Assembly (NCBI RefSeq): GCF_013248995.1
Contig: NZ_JABRPK010000001.1
Coordinates: 930,001-994,000 of the forward strand
Reading direction: 5' to 3'
DNA: 64,000 nucleotides
DNA from: Frigoribacterium sp. VKM Ac-2836
Lineage (GTDB): Bacteria; Actinomycetota; Actinomycetes; Actinomycetales; Microbacteriaceae
Under the pieces are notes generated by a model. That model was given only the letters and a program-made list of their open reading frames with translations, was not told the origin of the DNA and did not search any database. Positions 51,031 to 58,221 of this stretch are shown here, in pieces (the stretch's first letter is position 1; each line of letters starts with the position of its first letter). A program made the translations under genes and the position numbers.

Positions 51031-51415
51031 CGAATGGGTCGACAAGACGGTCGCGTCGGCGGGTGCGAACCCGCCGCCGAGGAACGTCCGGGCTCCACAG
51101 AGCAGGGCGGTGGGTAACACCCACCCGGGGCAACCCGCGAGAAAGTGCAACAGAGAGCAGACCGCCACGGGTCGCACCTCCGGGTGCGGCACGGGGTAAG
51201 GGTGAAACGGCGGTGTAAGAGACCACCAGCGGCTCGGGTGACCGGCCGGCTATGTAAACCTCGCCCGGAGCAAGGTCAAAGAGGGGACGACGAGGCTGCT
51301 CGCCGAGTCCCCGGGTAGACCGCTGGAGAGCTGCGGCAACGTAGTTCCGAGAGAGATGGCCGTCCATGGTGCTTCGGCACCGGGACAGAACCCGGCGTAT
51401 CAGTCGGCCCATTCG
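51031..51415 (+). ncRNA. rnpB: RNase P RNA, bacterial type A
   Basis: This is the catalytic RNA that matures tRNA 5' ends. The diagnostic core GAGGAACGTCCGGGCTCC occurs at about 51078, ACAGAGAGCAGACCGCC at about 51148 and GGGTAAGGGTGAAACGG at about 51195. Helix P1 closes the molecule: 51031-51043 pairs with 51403-51415 with a single G-U. The 3' part has GAACCCGGCGTAT, close to the usual GAACCCGGCGTAC. TAGGCT at 51016-51021 is a plausible -10 box. A very long palindrome follows 8 nt after the end. Confidence 0.96.
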
Positions 51416-51422
51416 CCTCACA

Positions 51423-51474
51423 CGAGAGAGACCCTGGACCAGGAGGCGCGCCTCCTGGTCCAGGGTCTCTCTCG
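51423..51474. terminator. Perfect 52-bp palindrome between rnpB and ppgK
   Basis: Arms of 24 bp at 51423-51446 and 51451-51474 pair without mismatch around a CGCG centre that is itself palindromic. It lies 8 nt after rnpB and 17 nt from the end of the convergent ppgK gene, so it should stop both transcripts. There is no T-run on either side. The perfect length is unusual for a terminator. Confidence 0.85.
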
Positions 51475-51491
51475 CGTCGGTCGTCCTCGCC

Positions 51492-52253
51492 CTAGAACGC
51501 CGGGTTCGAGTCGGCCGCCAGGGCGGCGGCGCCCATGATGCCGGCGTTGTTGCGGAGCTTCGCCGGCACGATCTCGGCCCGCAGGTCGAGCAACGGCAAG
51601 AACTCGTCGTGGTGCTTGGAGACGCCGCCGCCGACGATGATCAGGCGAGGGTAGAGCAGCGCCTCGAGGTGCGAGTAGTACTTCTGCAGCCGCTTGGCCC
51701 AGTGCTTCCAGCTGAGGTCGTCGCGTTCTTTGGCGGCGAAGGACGCCTTGGTCTCGTAGTCCTTGCCACCGATCTCGAGGTGCCCGAGCTCGGCGTTGAC
51801 GATCAGCACACCGTCGTTGATCAGGGCGGTGCCGATGCCCGTGCCGAGCGTCGTCATGACGACGAGACCCTTGACGTCCTTCGCGGCCCCGAATCGGGTC
51901 TCGGCGTAGCCGGCGGCGTCGGCGTCGTTGACGAAGTGGATGTCACGGCCGAGGGTCGTCTCGAAGAGCTGTTCTGCTTCGAAACCGATCCACTTCTTCG
52001 ACACGTTGGCTGCCGAGAGGGTCTTGCCGTCCATGATGGCGGCCGGGAAGCAGACGCCGACCGGAATCGAGGCGTCGTCGAGGCCGAGCTCGTCCACGAT
52101 CTGCTTGACGACCGCGACGATGGCGTCGGGCTCTCCGCCCTCTGGCGTGCTCTTCTTGATGCGGTCCGAGAGCAGTTCGCCGCTCTCGAGGTCGACGATC
52201 GCCCCCTTGATGCCGGTGCCGCCGATGTCGATTCCCACTGCGGTGCGTGCCAT
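51492..52253 (-). CDS. ppgK: Polyphosphate glucokinase (ROK family)
   Basis: A 253-aa kinase that phosphorylates glucose with polyphosphate (or ATP) to glucose-6-phosphate. VGIDIGGTGIKGAIVDL is the phosphate-binding loop, FPAAIMDGKTLSAANVSKKWIG is a segment specific to actinobacterial PPGK, FVNDADAAGYAE contains the catalytic Asp, and TTLGTGIGTALINDG is the second phosphate loop. The length matches the family. The ATG at 52253 lies 13 bp after the stop of map, so the two are probably co-transcribed. Confidence 0.93.
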   Translation of the reverse strand: MARTAVGIDIGGTGIKGAIVDLESGELLSDRIKKSTPEGGEPDAIVAVVKQIVDELGLDDASIPVGVCFPAAIMDGKTLSAANVSKKWIGFEAEQLFETTLGRDIHFVNDADAAGYAETRFGAAKDVKGLVVMTTLGTGIGTALINDGVLIVNAELGHLEIGGKDYETKASFAAKERDDLSWKHWAKRLQKYYSHLEALLYPRLIIVGGGVSKHHDEFLPLLDLRAEIVPAKLRNNAGIMGAAALAADSNPAF

Positions 52254-52266
52254 TTGGGGTCCTTTC

Positions 52267-53130
52267 TCAGGAGAGCGTGAGGATGTCGGCACCACGTTCG
52301 GTGACGACCAGGGTGTGCTCGAACTGCGCCGTGAGGCTCTTGTCGCGGGTGCTGACGGTCCAGTCGTCGTCCCAGACGTCGGCGTCGATGCCGCCGAGGG
52401 TGAGCATGGGCTCGATGGTGAACACCATGCCGACCTCGATGACGTCGTCGTACTGCGGGGCGTCGTAGTGGGGGATGATGAGGCCCGAGTGGAAGGCACG
52501 CCCGACGCCGTGACCCGTGTAGTCGCGCACGACGCCGAGACCGAAGCGCTTGGCGTACGACTCGATGGCACGGCCGATCACGTTGACCTGACGCCCCGGG
52601 GCGACGGCCTTGATGCCCCGTCGTAGGGCCTCACGGGTGCGGTCGACGAGTTCGACGGTCCCGGGAGCACCCTCGCCGACCACGAAGGTGCGGTTGAGGT
52701 CGCCATGGACCCCGTCCTTGTAGGCGGTGATGTCGATGTTGATCAGGTCGCCGTCGAGCAGGACGGTGTCGTCGGGGATGCCGTGGCAGATGACCTCGTT
52801 GACCGAGGTGCAGACCGACTTGGGGTAGCCCCGATACCCCAGGGTCGAGGGGTAGGCCCCGTGGGCGACGACGAACTCGTGGGCCACCCGGTCGAGCTCG
52901 TCGGTCGTGATGCCGGGCCGCAAGGCGGCCTCGACGGCATCGATGGCCTGAGAGGCGATGCGGCCGCTCTCGCGGATCAGCTCGACGGTCTCGGCGTCGT
53001 GGACGTCGCCGCCGGTGTAGTCGGCGGGGGCGGCTTTGCCGACGTACTCGGGTCGGGCGATCGACGGGGGGACCGGACGCTGCGACGAGATCCGGCCCGG
53101 GGTCAAGAATCCGTGAGAGTCCCGGGGCAT
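52267..53130 (-). CDS. map: Methionine aminopeptidase type I
   Basis: A 287-aa metallopeptidase that removes the initiator Met. Metal and substrate ligands are visible: His in VICHGIPDD, the two Asp residues in NIDITAYKDGVHGDLNRTF, His in TGHGVGRAFHSGL, Glu in FTIEPML and Glu in FEHTLVV. The N-terminal 45 residues (PRDSHGFLTPGRISSQRPVP) are an extension common to actinobacterial forms that help bind the ribosome. It starts the map-ppgK transcript. Confidence 0.94.
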   Translation of the reverse strand: MPRDSHGFLTPGRISSQRPVPPSIARPEYVGKAAPADYTGGDVHDAETVELIRESGRIASQAIDAVEAALRPGITTDELDRVAHEFVVAHGAYPSTLGYRGYPKSVCTSVNEVICHGIPDDTVLLDGDLINIDITAYKDGVHGDLNRTFVVGEGAPGTVELVDRTREALRRGIKAVAPGRQVNVIGRAIESYAKRFGLGVVRDYTGHGVGRAFHSGLIIPHYDAPQYDDVIEVGMVFTIEPMLTLGGIDADVWDDDWTVSTRDKSLTAQFEHTLVVTERGADILTLS

Positions 53131-53267
53131 GTGCACCAGCTTAGGGGGCCGTGCGTCCGCAGGCTGCCGTCGGCCCCGTCCAGGGCAGGGGCCCCCATCG
53201 GGGGGATTCCTCGACGTGGGGTACGTCTGGCAGTCTCCCCCGGGGGACAACGAGGACGAGGGACGAC

Positions 53268-54752
53268 GTGGGACGCAACAGGATCAGGAGGGCCGTGGTC
53301 GCCGTGGCGGCCACGCTGGCGCTCGTCGGTGGAACGGTGGCGGTGACGTCGTCCGCCGAAGCGGCGACCGGCGCGATGATCGTCCCGGCGACGGGACGCA
53401 TCACGGGCACCGTGGGAAGTCACTGCGGCGCGAACGACACGCATTCGGGGACCGACATCGCCCGGTTGGCGGGCGGGCAGGTGGTGGCCGCGGCCGCCGG
53501 CACGGTGGTCTCGGTGACCCAGTCGACAGCCACGACGGGCTACGGCACACAGGTGGTCCTCCAGCACGCCGCCGGGTACACGACCCGGTACGCCCACCTC
53601 GTCGTGAACTCGACCACCGTGACTCCGGGGCAGGGCGTGAGCCAGGGGCAGGCCCTCGGTTCGATGGGGTCGACCGGGGCGTCGTCCGGGGTCCACCTGC
53701 ACTTCGAGGTCCGCGTGGGCGGAGCCGTCCAGGACGGTCTCAACTCCTACTTCACCTGCGGCCGGAACGTCACGGTCGGCACTCCCATCGGCTGGAACTT
53801 CCCGGGCCTGGGCGACGGTCTCGCCGACCGTGACGGAGACAAGATCCCGAACGCGGCGGACTCGTGCCCCGACACGGCGGGCTTCGGGCTCTACGCCGGC
53901 TGCGGTCTGCCGAGGACGGCCAACTCGACGGACTTCGACGGCAACGGTCGTGCCGACGTCTTCTACGGCAACCCGAACGGACAATGGTGGGCCTCGGACG
54001 GTGGCACGTCCAACTGGCGGTCACTCGCGTCGGGCAACGTCGAGACGAGCCTCTTCCAGTTCGCCGACTTCGACGGCGACCGCCGCAGCGACGTCTTCTG
54101 GCCGTCGGCCGACGGTTCGTGGCGCATCTCCTCCGGCGGCGTCTCGTCCTGGGTCCGGATCAACGGTGCCCGCGAGGCACCGGGTCACGAACTGCAGCTG
54201 GGCGACTTCGACGGGGACGGGCGCGCCGACGTGTTCTGGGCCAACTCCGCCAAGCAGACGTGGCAGGTGTCGTACGGAGGGACCTCTCCCTGGGTGACCA
54301 CCGCCTCCGACGTGCCCAACACCGACATCCGCATCGCCGATCTCGACGGCGACGGCCGCGACGACGTCTTCTGGGCGCATCCGACGGGGGCCTGGTGGAC
54401 GGCCTCGTCGGCCAAGACACCGTGGCGCACCATGGCGTCCGCCGGCGTCCCGATGGCCGAGATGGACCTGGCCGACCTCGACGGTGACCGGCGTGCCGAC
54501 GTCTTCTGGGCGAACCGCGCCGACGGTCGGTGGTATGTGTCCAGCGGTGGAGTGGCCTCGTGGCTGAGCCGGGTCTCCGCGGGTGTCCCACCCGAGCGAC
54601 TCCAGCTGGGTGATCTCGACGGGGACGGGCGTGCGGACGTCCACTACGCGGACCTCAAGGCCGGTGTCTGGCGGTCGTCGTCGGGTGCCGTCTCGTCCTG
54701 GCAGCAACTCGCGTTCGCGAGCGTCGACCCGCGCCTCCTCGTCGTGCGCTGA
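53268..54752 (+). CDS. Secreted M23-family peptidase with FG-GAP-like repeats
   Basis: A 494-aa exported protein. The signal peptide (GRNRIRRAVVAVAATLALVG then TVAVTSSAEA) ends near residue 35. The LytM/M23 domain spans about 40-165, with zinc ligands in HSGTDIA (HxxxD) and VHLHFEV (HxH). A calcium-binding type-3 repeat (DRDGDKIPNAADSCPD) follows. Then six repeats of about 45 residues carry DFDGDGRADVFWA-like motifs, a probable beta-propeller or VCBS-like fold for binding. It likely cuts peptidoglycan cross-links in its own wall or in competitors. The GTG at 53268 follows GAGGACGAGGGA. Confidence 0.9.
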   Translation: MGRNRIRRAVVAVAATLALVGGTVAVTSSAEAATGAMIVPATGRITGTVGSHCGANDTHSGTDIARLAGGQVVAAAAGTVVSVTQSTATTGYGTQVVLQHAAGYTTRYAHLVVNSTTVTPGQGVSQGQALGSMGSTGASSGVHLHFEVRVGGAVQDGLNSYFTCGRNVTVGTPIGWNFPGLGDGLADRDGDKIPNAADSCPDTAGFGLYAGCGLPRTANSTDFDGNGRADVFYGNPNGQWWASDGGTSNWRSLASGNVETSLFQFADFDGDRRSDVFWPSADGSWRISSGGVSSWVRINGAREAPGHELQLGDFDGDGRADVFWANSAKQTWQVSYGGTSPWVTTASDVPNTDIRIADLDGDGRDDVFWAHPTGAWWTASSAKTPWRTMASAGVPMAEMDLADLDGDRRADVFWANRADGRWYVSSGGVASWLSRVSAGVPPERLQLGDLDGDGRADVHYADLKAGVWRSSSGAVSSWQQLAFASVDPRLLVVR

Positions 54753-54833
54753 GCCGTTCCGGTCGGTGGTCGCCGCCCTGCCCGGGCGTTCCGGGCGGCT
54801 GCTGCTCCGGTCGCCGCGCAGTAGCCTGCATCC

Positions 54834-55007
54834 ATGACGACAGAGTTCTGGTTCAACACGAAGACGCACGAGGTAGAAGAGGGCAAGGTCTCGCCTGCCG
54901 TGGACCGCGCGGGGCCTTACGCCACGCGCGACGAAGCGGCGAAGGCGATCGAGACGATCAAGGCCCGAAACGCCGCTCTCGACGCCGAAGAGGCCGCCGA
55001 CGCCTGA
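54834..55007 (+). CDS. Small conserved actinobacterial protein (SPOR-like)
   Basis: A 57-aa protein: EFWFNTKTHEVEEGKVSP, then AGPYATRDEAAKAIETIKARN and an acidic end. I recall similar short proteins (with the WFNTKT-VEEG and GPYATREEA pattern) across Actinobacteria, sometimes labelled SPOR-domain-containing. The ATG follows GCATCC, so the ribosome-binding site is weak and the transcript may be leaderless. It stands alone, convergent with nadE. Confidence 0.75.
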   Translation: MTTEFWFNTKTHEVEEGKVSPAVDRAGPYATRDEAAKAIETIKARNAALDAEEAADA

Positions 55008-55043
55008 TCGGCTCCGGCATCCCGTCGACGGGTCGCCCGGGCC

Positions 55044-56825
55044 TCAGACCGTCGTCGGCCGGTACGTGATCGGCAGACGACGGTCGCGGCCGAAGGCCAT
55101 GCCCGAGATCTTCGGGCCGATCGCCCCTTGTCGGCGTTTCCACTCCGACCGGTCCACCAGTTTCGTGATCTCGGCCACCGTGTCGGCGTCGTAGCCGAGC
55201 GCCACGACGTCGGCCGCCCCGAGCGCGTTCGTCACGTAGCCCTCGAGGATGCCGTCGAGCACCTCGTAGGGTGGCAGGGAGTCCTCGTCCTTCTGGTCCG
55301 GGCGCAGCTCGGCCGAGGGAGGCTTGGTGATCGAGTTCTCGGGGATCGGCGCCGTCTCGCCCCTCGACTCGGCGTGCGCGTTCCGCCACCGGGCGAGTTC
55401 CCAGACCATCGTCTTGGGGACGTCCTTGATCGGCGCGAAGCCACCGACGGAATCGCCGTAGATCGTCGAGTAGCCCACGGCCAACTCGGTCTTGTTGCCC
55501 GTGGTGAGCACGAGATGGCCGTGCAGGTTCGACAGTCCCATCAGCACGAGGGCCCGGGCGCGGGCCTGGACGTTCTCCGCCGCGAGGCCGGTCAGATGCA
55601 ACTGGCTCTCGAACGGCGCCACGAGATCGGCGATCGGCTCGGTCGAGTACCGCACGCCGATCCGCTCCGCGACGTCGTCGGCGTCGCTGCGGCTGTGCTC
55701 GCTCGACCATTGGCTCGGCATCGAGACTCCGTACACGGCGTCGGCTCCGATCGCGTCGGCGGCGATGGCCGCGCAGACGGCCGAGTCGATGCCACCCGAG
55801 AGGCCGAGGATCACGCTGCGGAAACCGTTCTTCCGCACGTAGTCGCGCGTGCCGACCACGAGGGCGTTCCACAGCTGCTGGCGGTCGTCGGGAAGCTCGG
55901 CGACGTCCCGCTCGATCGCGGACGACGAGGCACGGGGCGTCTCGACCGCGGAGCCTTCCGCACCGTCAACGGTCACCCGCGGCGGAGAGTCGAGCTCGAC
56001 ACGGCGGATGCCTTCGGGCAGCTCGGTGTCGGTCGCCGGTTCGGGGTCGAGATCGACGACGAGCAGGTGGTCGTCGAACTGGGGCGCCCGGGCCAGGATC
56101 GCCCCGCTGCCGTCGACGACGACGCTGTCACCGTCGAAGACCAGGTCGTCCTGACCACCGACGATGTTGACGTAGGCCACCAGGGTGTCGTTCTCCACCG
56201 CCCGTCGGGTGACGAGCGGGAGGCGCACCTCGTCCTTGTCGCGGACGAACGGGCTCGCGTTGATCACGACGAGCAGGCCCGCGTCGGCGTGCAAGACGCG
56301 CTCGACCGGCCCACCGTCCCGCCAGAGGTCCTCACAGATCACGAGGGCGACGTCGACCCCCGCGACGCGGACGACGAGCAACTCGTCGCCGGGGATGAAC
56401 ACGCGGTACTCGTCGAAGACCGAGTAGTTCGGCAGGTGGTACTTGGCGGTGGTCGTCACGACACGCCCGCCCTGCAGGACGCTGGCGCAGTTCTTCGCGA
56501 TGGCCGTCGGGGCGTTGCTCGTGCCCAACAGCCGGGGTTCGAAGGGGCCGTCGGCGTGGCCCACCACGACGGGCAGGTCACCCAAGCCTTCGGCCACGAG
56601 GGTCTCGGCCAGCACCTCGACGGCGTGCCGACTGGCCTGCAAGAAGCTCGGTCGACTGGCGAGGTCTTCGATCGGGTACCCGGTGACGCTCATCTCGCCG
56701 GCGGCGAGGAGGTCGGCGCCGGCGGCGTGGGCCCGGCGGGCCGCCTCGACGATCTGGGCGGAGTTGCCGGCGAGGTCGCCGACGACGGGGTTGGTCTGCG
56801 CGAGCGCCAAGCGGAGTCGGGGCAT
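55044..56825 (-). CDS. nadE: Glutamine-dependent NAD+ synthase
   Basis: A 593-aa two-domain enzyme making NAD+ from deamido-NAD+, ATP and glutamine. The N-terminal glutaminase (nitrilase fold) has Glu in AAGEMSVTGYP, Lys in TAKYHLPNYSVFDE and the nucleophile Cys in LVICEDLW. The C-terminal synthetase has the P-loop LGLSGGIDSAVCAAIAAD at about 305 and the TGNKTELAVGYSTIYGD segment. The length is normal for the two-domain type. The ATG at 56825 faces glnA2 across a 37-bp gap, so the two promoters must overlap. Confidence 0.95.
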   Translation of the reverse strand: MPRLRLALAQTNPVVGDLAGNSAQIVEAARRAHAAGADLLAAGEMSVTGYPIEDLASRPSFLQASRHAVEVLAETLVAEGLGDLPVVVGHADGPFEPRLLGTSNAPTAIAKNCASVLQGGRVVTTTAKYHLPNYSVFDEYRVFIPGDELLVVRVAGVDVALVICEDLWRDGGPVERVLHADAGLLVVINASPFVRDKDEVRLPLVTRRAVENDTLVAYVNIVGGQDDLVFDGDSVVVDGSGAILARAPQFDDHLLVVDLDPEPATDTELPEGIRRVELDSPPRVTVDGAEGSAVETPRASSSAIERDVAELPDDRQQLWNALVVGTRDYVRKNGFRSVILGLSGGIDSAVCAAIAADAIGADAVYGVSMPSQWSSEHSRSDADDVAERIGVRYSTEPIADLVAPFESQLHLTGLAAENVQARARALVLMGLSNLHGHLVLTTGNKTELAVGYSTIYGDSVGGFAPIKDVPKTMVWELARWRNAHAESRGETAPIPENSITKPPSAELRPDQKDEDSLPPYEVLDGILEGYVTNALGAADVVALGYDADTVAEITKLVDRSEWKRRQGAIGPKISGMAFGRDRRLPITYRPTTV

Positions 56826-56862
56826 GTCCACTACCGTAGTGGCGGAGCAGAAAGGCCGTGGC

Positions 56863-58200
56863 ATGGACAAACAGAGGGACTTCGTCCTCCGTACGATCGA
56901 AGAACGCGGCATCAAGTTCATTCGCCTCTGGTTCACCGACGTGATCGGCACGCTCAAGTCCGTCGCCATCGCTCCGGCCGAGGTCGAGGGGGCCTTCGCC
57001 GAGGGCATCGGCTTCGACGGTTCGGCCATCGAGGGCTTGACCCGGTCGTACGAGGCCGACGTCCTCGCCCAGCCCGACCCGACGACGTTCCAGATCCTGC
57101 CCTGGCGGGGCGAGGTCGACCCGACCGCCCGCATGTTCTGCGACATCACGACGCCCGACGGTCAGCCCGCCGTGGCCGATCCCCGCAACGTGCTCAAGCG
57201 CACCCTCGCCCGGGCCGGTGAGCGTGGTTTCACCTTCTACACCCACCCCGAGGTCGAGTTCTACCTCCTCAAGAGCGCCCAGCTCGGTGCCGACGGCCCC
57301 CAGCCGGTCGACTCGGCCGGGTACTTCGACAACGTGCCCGGCGGCACCGCCCACGACTTCCGACGCCGTTCGGTCCGCATGCTCGAAGACCTCGGGATCT
57401 CGGTCGAGTTCAGCCACCACGAGGCGGGTCCGGGTCAGAACGAGATCGACCTCCGGTACGCCGACGCGTTGACGACGGCCGACAACATCATGACCTTCCG
57501 CACGGTCATCAAAGAGGTGGCCATCGAGCAGGGCGTCTTCGCCTCGTTCATGCCGAAGCCGTTCAGCCAGCACCCCGGTTCGGGCATGCACACGCACATG
57601 TCGCTCTTCGAGGGGGACTCCAACGCCTTCTACGAGGCGGGCGCCGAGTACCAGCTGTCGACCATCGGGCGCCAGTTCATCGCGGGGCTGCTCAAGCACG
57701 CACCCGAGATCACGGCCGTGACGAACCAGTTCGTCAACTCCTACAAACGGCTCTGGGGCGGCGACGAGGCCCCGAGCTTCGTCACCTGGGGGCACAACAA
57801 CCGCTCCGCTCTCGTCCGGGTCCCGCTCTACAAGCCGAACAAGGGCAACTCGAGCCGCGTCGAGTACCGCGCCATCGACTCGGCCGCGAACCCGTACCTG
57901 GCCTTCTCGCTGATGCTCGCGGCGGGCCTCAAGGGCATCGAAGAGGGCTACGAGCTGCCGGCCGAGGCCGAGGACAACGTCTGGGGTCTGAGTGACGCCG
58001 AGCGTCGTGCCCTGGGTTACCGTCAACTGCCCGCGAGCCTGGACCACGCTCTGTCGATCATGGAGAGCAGCGAGCTCGTCGCCGAGACCCTGGGCGAACA
58101 AGTGTTCAACTACGTGTTGCTCAACAAGCGCCAGGAGTGGAAAGAGTACCGGGCACAGGTCACCCCGTTCGAGCTGCGCTCGAACCTCGAGATCCTCTAG
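56863..58200 (+). CDS. glnA2: Glutamine synthetase type I, GlnA2-like
   Basis: A 445-aa enzyme making glutamine from glutamate and ammonia. Motifs: FDGSAIEG, the metal ligands in HPEVEFYL and NEIDLRYADAL, PKPFSQHPGSGMHTHMSL, and NNRSALVRVP. The loop where E. coli-type enzymes are adenylylated (NLYDLP) reads NVWGLS, so the target Tyr is absent. This fits the GSI-alpha/GlnA2 type, which is not controlled by adenylylation. AGAAAGG precedes the ATG. glnE follows by 21 bp. Confidence 0.95.
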   Translation: MDKQRDFVLRTIEERGIKFIRLWFTDVIGTLKSVAIAPAEVEGAFAEGIGFDGSAIEGLTRSYEADVLAQPDPTTFQILPWRGEVDPTARMFCDITTPDGQPAVADPRNVLKRTLARAGERGFTFYTHPEVEFYLLKSAQLGADGPQPVDSAGYFDNVPGGTAHDFRRRSVRMLEDLGISVEFSHHEAGPGQNEIDLRYADALTTADNIMTFRTVIKEVAIEQGVFASFMPKPFSQHPGSGMHTHMSLFEGDSNAFYEAGAEYQLSTIGRQFIAGLLKHAPEITAVTNQFVNSYKRLWGGDEAPSFVTWGHNNRSALVRVPLYKPNKGNSSRVEYRAIDSAANPYLAFSLMLAAGLKGIEEGYELPAEAEDNVWGLSDAERRALGYRQLPASLDHALSIMESSELVAETLGEQVFNYVLLNKRQEWKEYRAQVTPFELRSNLEIL

Positions 58201-58221
58201 CCTTCCGGCCTCCGCACCCTC

